A stretch of 64,000 nt of DNA from Euryodendron excelsum. Its lineage: Eukaryota; Streptophyta; Magnoliopsida; Ericales; Pentaphylacaceae. The position numbers were made by a program, and so were the translations under genes. Under the pieces are notes generated by a model that searched no databases, was not told where the DNA came from, and worked only from the letters and a program-made list of their open reading frames with translations. Within the stretch, counting starts at the first letter, position 1; every line of letters starts with the position of its first letter. Positions 1-9,880 of the stretch are shown here, piece after piece. Location of the stretch: positions 16,239,501-16,303,500 of the forward strand of contig CM065394.1 of assembly GCA_033060915.1 (NCBI GenBank), read 5' to 3'.

Positions 1-112
1 ACCAACCAAAGATGAAGTTCACCCTTTCGGGGGTGGACGCCGGAGGTTTGAAGGTTCGGGGACCGAGCTTTTTAGGAAGCATTAGTAAACCCCCAACCTC
101 AAGTTCAAGGCT
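1..112 (+). mobile_element. Ogre-like 5' leader fragment
   Basis: The stretch ending in 'gcattagtaaaccc' matches the leader of the Ogre-like elements here (plus strand near 32030-32090; reverse complement near 11031-11105 and 14940-15010), including the phrase around 'aggtttgaag'. It is non-coding. Similarity stops at roughly 105-120, where an unrelated leader begins. It is a plus-strand scrap of an element that probably continues left of the window. Confidence 0.55.
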
Positions 113-1343
113 TTAAGAACTTTAAAGAAGTAGCTTTACCTCAAGCTTTTGTCTCCTCCTTTCGAATCATCTACCAATCCCACAAATTTTCAAAGACTAT
201 CCACTTTCCTATGATCGAAAGCCACAGATAAGTTCCAATCATAAAACAGATAAATACACCAAGTTAATAAGTCACACGTGTTCCTCAATTTATCCACTAC
301 CTTAAATTTTATCACCAACACCACTTCGGTCTAGCGATACTAATTCTAGAGCCATCAAAACTTTAGGGTGTTAAAATCTAACCTTTCTAAAATTAGTCTT
401 CCAATATATGTCGTGACACCAAAGAATTGAATCATCTGCTTCTACTGTATATTCTGATCATTTTCTTAAAATGAAATTTCCTAATTAACTCCTCAAATCT
501 TCAGTCTTCAAAGTATCCCACTTAGTCTCATGTAAGATCTATTTTCCATGCTTTATACCTATATTATGCGAGTATTAAATCATCACAAAACACATGCAAA
601 CCTTCAAACTAATCTTGCTAAAATGCTAAGGCATCCATGTTCCTTAAATTTTCATGTTCAAGCTTCTAAGGAACTTACTCAAATGACTCACCAAAAATCA
701 TCTTATTCCCTAAAAATACTCGTAGTACTCCAAAGCTGAATTGAAAATCCACAAGATTCTCCAAACTCAAAATTTTCTCTTATTTTGTCATTAGAATATA
801 CTAATTTATGTATCTCGCCAAAAATGCCAAATACTAAATTCTTGCACTCCCATTCCGCACTCTGATAATCACTTCAAATGTGAATAACCTAAACACCAAA
901 AATTCCGTAAATATCTTCTCAAATAGCCAGGCTCTAAATATTCCACCTAGTCCCAAATAAGACCTAATACCTACGCTCTAATACTACCTATATCAAAGCC
1001 ACTATCTAAACACCAATTATTCTCACTTGGTCCCATTTAAGATCTAATACCTTGCTCTGATACCACTGTTGTAATGACCCGGCTAACCGGATCGTTAAAA
1101 ATTAAAAATGCACAACCTCAAATCCCGTGATGAACTCTTCACATAGTAGATAAGAAAAAATCGCGGCTCCAAAAGAATTATATCCTCTTCGTGACTTGGA
1201 ATCTCAAGATAACAATTACAACTTCAAATAACTCACAACAATAATAATAATTCATCCTAGGCTCCAAGATATTTAACACCCAAAATGATGACTCCAAAGT
1301 AAGGCCTCAAAGTGGTGCCCGACCAGCACCTCATATGCTCTCG
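113..1343 (-). mobile_element. Del/Tekay-like internal leader with PBS-like modules
   Basis: Read on the minus strand, this follows the primer site of the LTR that starts at 1360. It is non-coding; the small open frames have no recognisable domain. Three degenerate modules (about 1020-1085, 935-990 and 510-550) each end, on the minus strand, in a primer-site-like motif close to TGGTATCAGAGC followed by a T-rich phrase. The best copy, at 1062-1073, is preceded by a terminus-like GTTACAACA, as if an extra LTR end and primer site were embedded in the leader. It may be leader duplication or remains of a second small element. Confidence 0.45.
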
Positions 1344-1354
1344 CCCTGATACCA
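1344..1354 (-). promoter_or_regulatory. Primer-binding site of Del/Tekay-like element
   Basis: The minus strand reads TGGTATCAGGG five bases beyond the LTR end at 1360. This matches the start of the initiator-Met tRNA-type site TGGTATCAGAGC. It fixes the LTR boundary and the minus orientation. Confidence 0.6.
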
Positions 1355-1359
1355 ACTTC

Positions 1360-3681
1360 TGTCGTAACTCGACTTCGCCCTCATTAGGTTGCGACCATGA
1401 GGGGTGTTGGGGTCATAAGGTTTAACAAGGCATGATAATCATGAATCTCATCATAAATCGAACGGTTCAGCTAACATTACATCGAATTAGAAATAATAGT
1501 GGAACATTAGCGAAATGTCTCTTTACAAGTACAGCCCAAAAGAGATCTAATTAACTTAGAATTATTAAAGCGATAGGCTAGTAGGGGGAGAACTCGTTCC
1601 CACTATCATTTCCTTAGAAAACCAGTTGATGCTTTAGCCCCTGAAAAATGTCCCATAAAATAGGAGTGAGCTACGAAGCCCAGTAGGAATCTTATAAATT
1701 CTATAAAGCATAGGTTTAAATGCAATGCAATAAAAGATAGCATGGCATACATATGTCCCTTGGAATTCTTTTCTTTTTCATCAATACCATGATCTTTGCA
1801 GGTATATCCTGCCCGGGCCAATTCAAGTCAATGGGGCCCACCCATGATTCATCCTCCGTCATCAAGTCCAGTGGGGCCCATCCATGATCATCTAGCCCGA
1901 TACCAAGCCAGTAGTACCGACCCATGATAGCCCCGAATATCCTTATTAAATGAATTGCATATTACTATGTTGACTTTAAGCCTTCCTACTAATTTTGTTG
2001 TTGATTATATTGCCTTCTACAAATATACATTACTTGCATGATTGCATCACTGGGGAGGAATAAGAGTGGAACAACCGAAAAGGAAAAGACCCCAGGTTTA
2101 TATCATGGGTGTAAGCATGTATTTTAAAGAATGCATAAGTTCCTACCTTGATAATACGTCCTAGTAAAAATAGGTACTCACTTCACGTATTGTTTGTGAA
2201 AGAAAAAGATACGAGCTTGTATGTCACAATTATCCAAGAATTCCCAACAATTCTTATAAATTAGTGATTGTTAATTGGAAGTGTCAAATATTTAGAGAGT
2301 CAACAAGATTAGAGTTGTTATAGGAGATGGTTCGGTGGGACAGATCCTTTGGAATCCTCCTCGTCTCTCGTCAACAACAAAATTGCCCGATAGCGAGGCC
2401 CAAGGGTGAAATCTCAAATTTTACTAGGGGACCCAGTGACCTCGCACTCTCCCATATTTGGATTCCTCATAATTTTAGAGGTCTACTGGTAAATTTTCAG
2501 ATTTTTTTCCCATTTACATTATATTTTCTACGATTTTCTGTGTCCAAACAGGGTTATTAATTCACGAAAAATCGTAGAATTATCAGAAAATTTCAGACAA
2601 TTTAGGGTAGGCTTATATGGTCTCTAGAACCATTCCACCAAAATTTGGTGGTCATTGGGGCACACACGTGCCCTCACGCGCCACTAACCGCGCGTGGGGT
2701 AGGAAGTCGTAACCTTTTCCTTCCTCCACCGCGACTAGTGGTGCTTCCAGGTCCATTTCTGGCCATCCACCGCACTTCTTGGCAATGCCTGTGCAACCTA
2801 GAGATAGGTAAGGACCTGGGGTTCACACTCATGGCCAGAGCTCAGCTGGTGGTGGTCAGAAGTGGTCGGTTTTTGGCTGAAAAGCCCGGTTGCACAGCGG
2901 AACCCTAGGTTCTAGACCTGAAACTGGGTTTTTTGGGTTCTTCCCATCGTTTTCTGGAAAAGCGTTCTTCACGAAAGTTGTTCGGATCGTCGAAAAGAAG
3001 TGGACCCAACTGGCCTTGTTGAAAAAGGAGGTTGGTGACCAGAGTTATGGTCAGGTGACTGATTTTCAATGATTTCGACTTTCGAGGGCCATTCCAGCAC
3101 TTGCACAGAGGTATGAGGCCTCCTTTGGACTCCGTGGAGGTCCTGGAGAAGCCTCGTACCACTGTGTCAGGCCTCAAGCCCTACCTTGGCTTGTTTCGAT
3201 CCAACAGCCGGTGAACTCTCATTTTTTTCTCTCCCCCCGATTTTCTAGTTCATGGCTGGGTTTAGGTAGGTGAGGGTTTGGGGAAGGAGGCTCCGTACCT
3301 GCTTCTTCAAATGGGTTGAGCTGGTCTCCCTTTTCTGCCTCTCTCTCCTCGGTTTCTCACTTTCTCTCTCTAGAACTCTCTCTCAAAGTTTTATGGACAA
3401 CCATCCGAGAAAGGGCAGCAATGTTAGGCATTTATAGAGGGAGTGTGGGGGGTGGTGTTTGAAGAAAAGAGTATACTCCCCTCTTGGTCTCTCTTTTCTC
3501 TCCCCGACTCTCTCTTCCTCTTACTATATCTCTCTCTAACCCTCATTTTGATTGGCCAGTCAAAGGTCCATGGCTGCCTTGTGTTCTCCATAACAAATAC
3601 AAATGCATGGGTTCTATGTTTTGTGTATGCAAACTCCCCCACCTCTCTCTCGGGTCCCCTCTCTAACCATGCATGGCATGC
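1360..3681 (-). mobile_element. Del/Tekay-like LTR, part 1 (3' portion)
   Basis: The plus strand begins TGTCGTAACTCG, so the minus-strand LTR ends in GTTACGACA. The phrase near 1665-1690 about an 'agtaggaatc' block is one I associate with Del/Tekay LTRs. The LTR is interrupted at 3681 by a complete Ogre-like solo LTR and resumes at 8815; together the parts give an LTR of about 3.4 kb. Open frames at 1606-1925, 2327-2908 and 3424-3733 show no domain and I take them as chance. A GC-rich island lies at 2655-2730 and CT-rich tracts at 3330-3540. Confidence 0.6.
3677..3681. repeat. Target-site duplication CATGC (left)
   Basis: CATGC directly precedes the solo LTR and is repeated at 8810-8814 directly after it. 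Confidence 0.85.
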
Positions 3682-3928
3682 TGTAAGCACCCCATTTTTT
3701 ACTGCTCAGCAGTCTACACTCCGTCCAGACTAGTTTTCAAGTCATTGTGGGCATATTCCAATCGAAACCATTTCTCTAGGTCCAAATTCCATCTTTCCAT
3801 CGCTTCGCGGGCCTGTCAGGCCCAAATAGAGGCAAAATGACCAAAATGCCCTTAGGGGCATTGTTTCTTTCCAATTCCCTTTCCAATCCCTCTCTCGAGA
3901 CAGTTTATTCCTCGAGACGGTCCGAGTA

Positions 3929-4350
3929 GCGAAACTACTCACAAAATCGTTAGAGTAGCGGAAATACTCACAAAACTGTTAGAGTGGCGGAAACACTCAC
4001 AATCCAGGCACATCTCTTCGGAGACTGTAAGACCCCTTTCCAATCCCTCTCTCAAGACAGTTTATTCCTTGAGACGGTTCCAATCCAGGCACGTCTCTTT
4101 GGAGACGGTAAGACCCCTTTCCAATCCCTCTCTCGAGACAGTTTATTCCACGAGACGGTTCCAATCCAGGCACGTCTCTTCGGAGACGATAAGACCCATT
4201 TCCAATCCCACTCTCGAGACAGTTTATTCCTCGAGACGGTTCGAGTAGCAAAACTACTCATAAAAGCGTTACAGTAGCGGAAATACTCACAAAACCATTA
4301 GAGCAGCGGAAATACTCACAAAACAGTTCAAGTAGCGGAAATACTCACAA
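3929..4350 (+). repeat. U3 minisatellites: 29-bp and 81-bp units, solo LTR 1
   Basis: Two 29-bp blocks (3929-4000 and 4245-4350), each unit carrying a GAGTA/TACTC or GAGTG/CACTC dyad, surround three 81-bp units starting at 4001, 4082 and 4163. Each 81-bp unit carries a CTCGAG dyad and a CGTCTC...GAGACG inverted repeat (4092-4107 and 4173-4188 are perfect). Because 81 is divisible by three, frames stay open across the array; this is not a gene. Confidence 0.85.
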
Positions 4351-5245
4351 ATAGGTCGATATAGGGAATTGGCAACAAACCCCTGTGTCACAACAACTGC
4401 CGTTAGAGTGACGGAAACACTCAAAACCCAAGTCAACACCAATGTCTGTTAGCCCACTTCGGTGAAAAATGACCAAACTACCCTTTCGAGACTTTCCGAT
4501 CAAGATGACCATTTTGCCCCTAAGCATCCGAATGCCCCGGGAACCACACCGGCTCGGGGTATCAAACCGGTAATGTCCCGAGAATACTTTTTATAGTATT
4601 CTCAACCTCCTTTTACCTTTCCGGATCATTCCAAGTCAGTTCCGGCCAACCCGGTACAAAATGACCGTTTTGCCCCTAGTGGGCCGGTTTCCTTTTTCGA
4701 CCACACCGACTCTGGGTATCAAATCGGTAACTTCCTGAGACTACTTTCTATAGTATTCTCAACCTCCTTTTACCTTTCCGGATCATTCCGAGTCAGTTCC
4801 GGCCAACCCGATGCGAAATGACCACTTTGCCCCTGGTGGGCCGGTCTTCCTTTCCGACCACGCCGGCTCTGGAAATCAAACCGGCAACCTCTGGGAACAT
4901 TCTAAATAATGTTTCCAGATCCCCAGCCTTCTTTCGGGACAGTCCGACTCTGTCCCGACAGTTTTCCGGTTCGATTGATCGTTTTGCCCCTAAAGGCCCG
5001 ATCAACCTTTCCGACCCCCCTTATCTTCATTTTTCAAGTCAAATACCACCAGGACACTATTTTAAGTGTTCCTGCTCCTTTCCAACCTTCCGGGTCATTT
5101 TCGGCTCCTCCAAATCATTCCCGGACTTTCCGGAGTCACTCCTAGTGATGCTAGGCTAAAGTTTACATGGTAGTCACTAGTACAGGCGCCCAAATCTAGT
5201 CAAAGATACGTTGCTTGCCGACCTTAAATCTTTCCTAATTGGCTA

Positions 5246-5342
5246 GCGCCACTACTAGTGGCGCCAAGCCAAAAAAATGGCCTGGCGCCACTCCTAGTGG
5301 CGCCAGTGTAAAGTTTGCCCTAGCGCCACTACAACAGGCGCC
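5246..5342 (+). promoter_or_regulatory. GCGCC dyad array upstream of TATA, solo LTR 1
   Basis: Three near-palindromes of the form GCGCCACT...AGTGGCGC occur at 5246-5265, 5284-5304 and 5323-5342 (the last decayed). They end 17 bp before the TATA box. The same arrangement occurs in LTRs A, C and D. A transcription-factor site is plausible; the binding protein is unknown. Confidence 0.6.
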
Positions 5343-5358
5343 AGGTTTGTCCTCCCTC

Positions 5359-5366
5359 TATAAATA
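5359..5366 (+). promoter_or_regulatory. TATA box of solo LTR 1
   Basis: TATAAATA followed by CAGAGCC, conserved in LTRs A and C on the other strand. Transcription would start near 5390, giving U3 of about 1.7 kb and R-U5 of about 3.4 kb. Confidence 0.65.
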
Positions 5367-5680
5367 CAGAGCCTCATTCAACGTGAAAAGGGTCTGCAAA
5401 CTTAACCTAAAAATCCTATATTTCGATATACAGAGCTCGAGCACCTCCAAAACCCTAGCCTCCCTAGGTTCTCCCAAACCCTAGCCACCCTACACAAACC
5501 CTAGCCTCCTATACACTCATACACTCCCCCATACACTCATACACTAGCCTTCAACCATCCTTTGAAGACTTGAAGAGCTACAATCCAAAGCTTGAAGACA
5601 ACTCTTGAAGACTGAAGGTGAAGATCAAGACAAAGACCGAAGACCGAAGACAGCGCGGCGCGCAAAATAAAGAAGACATA

Positions 5681-5690
5681 CGGTAAGCTT
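5681..5690 (+). promoter_or_regulatory. Conserved splice-donor-like site, solo LTR 1
   Basis: CG|GTAAGC with the GT at 5683, about 320 nt after the TATA box and followed by a pyrimidine-rich run. Equivalent GT sites occur at 18614 (A), 26950 (C) and 41686 (diverged LTR). No acceptor was identified. Confidence 0.4.
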
Positions 5691-6239
5691 TCTCTTTAAT
5701 TTTCTGTACTTCCCCCCTCTCTCTTCTCTCTCCAACCCACTTGGGTTTTCTCTATTTTAATCCCCCATCTCTTTCCCTCCCTTTCTTTGCATGCTTGAAA
5801 CAAGGGGACTCCCGGTCCATGTGTAGGATTGGGCTATTAGAGAGTCACCGAGTCGGGGGCTTTCTTCTAGTCTAACCAAAGACCACGTGGGTCCGGCCCC
5901 CTTGATTATGTGGTGAAGCCTTAACCTTGTATGTTCACGACCCCAAATTGCATTGTGCATATCATAGTCTTGCATCTTCCAAAAACCGTTTTCAAAGTTG
6001 TTTTTCAAATCGTTTTCAAACTTTTTTTCAGAATTGCATCAAAAGCTCTTTTTCAAAAACATGTTTTCAAAATCACAATCCTAGGGTGATTCTAGCCTTT
6101 CTATGGCTAGGGTTGCTTTAGGAAAGTGTTACATTAAAAGTGACATTTTGGTCTATATTTTCAAACCTTAATGTTTTCAAAACCGCTTTCTTAAAGTGGT
6201 TCTAGCCTTCCTATGGTAAGAATTGCTTTAGGAAAGTGA

Positions 6240-8000
6240 GATGTTTTTACACCTTCTAAAAACTCTCTTTAAAAATCTCTTCCAAAAAAATCTCTTTTTC
6301 AACATACTTTCCTAAAACTTTCCTCTCCCAAGTTGTTTTCAAAAACTCCTTCCAAAATTTATTTTTCAAAACTCCCTTTTTCAACTCCTTTCCAATACCT
6401 TCCCCAAAAATCTTTTCAAAAACTCTCTTCAACAATCTTTAACCAAAAACCTTCCTAGAAAAACTCTCTCCAAAAATCTTTCCAAAAACTTTCTTCCCAA
6501 AATTTTCCTCTAAGATTTTCCTTCCAAAATCTACGTTTCTAAAAACGCACGTTCCAAAACTCATTCTCTTTAAAATCTTTTTCCAAAAACTCTCTCTTCA
6601 AATTCACTTTCCAAAAGTTCCTCTCTAGGATTCCCTTCTAGAAAACCTTCGTTTCCAAAAACGCACTTTCCAAAAACTCTTTCCTTAGAGCCCAAGTCAA
6701 GCCCTAGAACTCGCAATTAGAAAACCCTAATTTTCTTCCCAAAAACATGGTTTTCAAACTTTGCTCCAAACCTAGGTTTCTAAAACCTCCTGTTTTCACA
6801 TCCAAACTATACATGTTTCCAAAACCTATTTTCTACGTCAAAACTATAATTTTTCAAAACTAGGGTTTCTAGAATCTCCCTTTCCAAATCCTTGCCAAAT
6901 CCTATCTTCCCTTTAGGAAACCAAATCAAATTTCCCGTTTAGAAAACTAGATCCCGCCCTCCGTTTTTGAAAACAAAATCAAATCTTTTCTTTTAGAAAC
7001 CCAAATCCAGTCCTTTCCAAATCCAAATCTTTTCTAATTCAAATCCTGCCTAATCCTCCACTTTCCTAAATCTTAAGTTTCCAAAACTTAAACATAAAAA
7101 TCTTTCCCAATTCAACCCTTTTCTAATTCTACCTTCTTTTCAAATCTTAACTTTTCAAGCCGAAGTTTTCAAACTTTTTCTAAACTCAAACCTTTTCTAA
7201 TCTCAAGATTTTCTAAAACCCTAAAACTTTCTAAATCTTAATCTTTCTAACCCTAAATCTTTCCAAATTCTAAGCTTTCCAAAACTTCAACATCTTTCCA
7301 AATCTAAGACTTTTCTAAACTCCAAACTTTCTTAATTTAAACATTTCCTAAACTGAAAACTTTCCTAAAACGAAACTTTCTTATTTTCAAAACTTCCTTG
7401 TTTTCAAGGCTTTCCAAATTCAAAACTTCCCTTTTTCAAAACATTTCTAAATTCAAAACTTTCCTAATCTGGGAACTTTCCTAATCTTAAAACCTTTCCT
7501 TTTTCGAAAACTTTCTAAACTCGAAACTTTCCAATTTTCAAAACTTCCTTATTTCAAAAAATTTCCTAATTTGAAAAATTTCTTAATTCGAAACTTTCTT
7601 AATTCAAAACTTTCCTAAAGTTGAAACATTCCAAATTTCAGGCTTTCCTAAGTTGAAACTTTCCTAATTTCAAACTTTTCAAAAATGACACCTTCCTAAT
7701 TCGAAACTTCCCTAATCCAAATCTTTCCTATATTCCAAGTTTTCAAATCTTTCCAAATCTTCCAAATCCAACGCTCCAATCCAATCTTTCTTAATGTCAA
7801 GTCTTTCCTAGGTCTTCTATCTTTCCTAAGTCTAGGTTTCCTAAACCTCCATCTTTCCACAACCAAGTCTTTCCAAAATCAATCTTTCCAAAGCAAGTCC
7901 AATCTTCTCAAATTCAATCTCCTTTTCTAATCTCAAATCAAATCCAGTTTTCAATTCAATCTCTTTCTTCTAATCCAATTTCTCTCTTCAAATTAATCTC
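6240..8000 (+). repeat. G-poor degenerate CTTTCCAAAA-type array in R-U5
   Basis: The sense strand is a degenerate tandem of 'ctttcctaattcaaaac'-like phrases with very little G, typically one to four G per 60-base row in its core. It is non-coding. The same compositional block is present, inverted, in A, B and C, and shortened in D. Confidence 0.75.
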
Positions 8001-8007
8001 TTTACAA

Positions 8008-8125
8008 TCGGACTCCGGTCCGAACTACGACTGACCTGATTCCCCCAAAGGGATACGTAGGCAACCTTCATAGGTGCGGTCACAATACTTTTCAAACTTT
8101 CAATTCCACCCTCATGGGTGCGGTT
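8008..8125 (+). ncRNA. Conserved three-hairpin block near LTR 3' end (predicted)
   Basis: An island of normal composition inside the G-poor tract. Predicted stems: CGGAC-UCCG-GUCCG (8009-8022); UCCC...GGGA around 8041-8053; and ACCU-UCAU-AGGU at 8064-8075, the last duplicated as ACCC-UCAU-GGGU at 8108-8119. Six LTR copies here keep the block, with base changes that preserve pairing. It may be a cis-acting RNA element of the retrotransposon (packaging, dimerisation, translation or stability); that role is inference. Confidence 0.5.
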
Positions 8126-8622
8126 TTCAAAATCTTTTCAAATCTCAAATTCCTATCTACTTTCAAACTTCCAATTTCAAATTTCTAAATTTTCAAACCT
8201 TTTAATTTCAATTTTATCTCTTCAAATCTCTTTTCAAATCTATTTTTCAATTCTCTTTCCTCGCACTTGCATACCATGCATCATGTTAGTTTTCAAGCAT
8301 TGTTTTTCAAAGTGGGTAGGATTGAACTATAGTTAGTTAAAGACTCTCATAGGTGAATCTAGGGTAGATTGACATGTAGGTACCGAAAGAGCGGGGTAGG
8401 ATGATAGCTTAGTGCGTCTTCCCTACACGTAACCAACCTCCAAACCTAGGATCACTGATTTCAAAGACCAAAACGGAGTTATTTTTCAAAAAGGGCTAAA
8501 TGTTTTCCAAAAGGTTGCCAAACAACCTGGTTTCTTAAAAACCCTCTCTCGAGGAGATATTTTCAAATCGTTTTTCAAAAACCCTAAGTGTAGTCTTCGG
8601 ATTATGCTTAGTTTTTAGGTGA

Positions 8623-8662
8623 CCTAACTTACCTTAATCAAGTTAGGTGGCGACTCCGAATC
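8623..8662 (+). promoter_or_regulatory. U5 hairpin plus primer-site mimic, solo LTR 1
   Basis: CCTAACTT (8623-8630) pairs with AAGTTAGG (8640-8647). It is followed at once by TGGCGACTCC (8648-8657), identical to the first ten bases of the primer site of element A. The spacing to the LTR end is about 160 nt in all copies. Confidence 0.55.
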
Positions 8663-8809
8663 TTTTTCAAAAGCCCTTTATTTCAAATTTATTTTAAATT
8701 CAAACCTAGTCGCACTCATTCTTCTAAGAGGGTGAGTTCTAACGAGAGAGTACAGCATTTTTCCTACTTGTGTGAGTATTACTCGAGTGCGAAAAATTTG
8801 GGCGCGACA

Positions 8810-8814
8810 CATGC
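8810..8814. repeat. Target-site duplication CATGC (right)
   Basis: Second copy of the duplication flanking solo LTR 1. Confidence 0.85.
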
Positions 8815-9880
8815 ATGACATTCAACCCCCCCTAACTTTGACTAGCCAATGGGGGTTCATTGTTTGTCGGAAATGAAAGGGGCAAGGTGGTTTAATTTAA
8901 CTTCTTTTATTGTGATAAGTGTTTGAATCCTTGACCAAGTGTTGTGATTGGTGTGTGTGTGTTTATTCTATACATTGTGTTTAGTGTGTGTTGGCTTAAG
9001 TATTTTAATGTGATACATAAGACATATATGTATCACTCATGCCATATGATATGGTCCCACGCAGCCTAGGAGAGGTGTATTACATGTAATAGTTATATGG
9101 GGTAGTTAGCCATGCAAAGGTGGTGGGTGCGGCAATGGTTTGGCATAAATTGAAAGAGAGCCTTGGTCTGAAATGGCTGAGTTTGGGGTAACAATTTTTA
9201 TCGAACGCTCAATCCGAAGGTGTAGATAGAAAGCTCTTGAAAAATTAATTGGTTTAGACTCAAATTTCATACCATTCCGATACCAGGTGAGAGAGAAAAC
9301 TCAAACCAAAGTTTTAGTGAAATCGACTGCGAATTTCCAAGTGCAGCAATTCTCGGACCTTTTTCGGGAGACTGAAATTCTACAGAATTGAGTTCTGAGA
9401 TTACAAAGGGTTTGGGCTAAAAAATTAGATAATTTTAGACATTTGATTCATCAAAATCCGTTGAGAAACGGAAGAGAAAACCCTGTATAAAGTTAGGGTA
9501 ATTTCTGGTGCAAAACTTGCTAGGTGCAGCGACTTTCGGGGGCTGTTTGGGAGACCAAATCTCCACTGAATTGAGTTTGGAGATTACGAGGGGATCAGGC
9601 TCGAAGAGGGGATAATTCTAGACATTTGATTCGTCAAATTTCATTGAAAAATGAGAGAGAAAATTAGGTTTGAAGTTAGGGTAAATTTTGGTGCGAATTT
9701 GCCAAGCATATCGTGTTTCGGAGCTCCTTCGGGAGATTGATTTTCAAAAAAGCTGAGTTTCAACGTATCGACTGGGTTGGGCTCAGAAAGACCTCGCTCT
9801 CGACTTATGATTCCTATGGCTGGGTCTATTCAGTCTCGCTAGGGATGTAATGTAGGTAAAAGGAAATTGCGGGTATTACA
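8815..9880 (-). mobile_element. Del/Tekay-like LTR, part 2 (5' portion)
   Basis: Continuation of the LTR beginning at 1360. Its minus-strand 5' end is TGTAATACCCGC (plus strand ends GGGTATTACA at 9880), directly abutting Ogre-like gag codons. The left partner of the expected duplication lies outside the window. Confidence 0.55.
9179..9820 (-). repeat. Tandem repeat, units of about 183-210 bp
   Basis: The phrase 'gagtt(t/c)...gagattac...gacatttgattc' recurs with unit starts near 9179, 9389, 9573 and 9755, giving about 3.5 diverged copies inside the U3 end of the Del/Tekay-like LTR. Confidence 0.65.

Larger units (their letters stand above)
3682..8809 (+). mobile_element. Ogre-like solo LTR 1 (5128 bp)
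   Basis: The LTR starts TGTAAGCACCCC and ends GGGCGCGACA, and is flanked by a perfect CATGC duplication. There is no primer site or internal region on either side, so it is a solo LTR left by LTR-LTR recombination. It matches LTR A (15496-20746) and LTR C (23797-29031), both inverted. In order it holds a 29-bp minisatellite, an 81-bp minisatellite, GCGCC dyads, a TATA box at 5359, a splice-donor-like site at 5683, a G-poor tract, a conserved hairpin block at 8008 and a primer-site mimic at 8648. LTRs this long, with a TGGCGACTC-type primer site in sister copies, point to the Tat/Ogre group. Confidence 0.88.

Noticed and set aside
3984..4277. Open frames on both strands in solo LTR 1
   Set aside because: Same repeat-unit effect as at 28305; the array is U3 sequence upstream of a TATA box.
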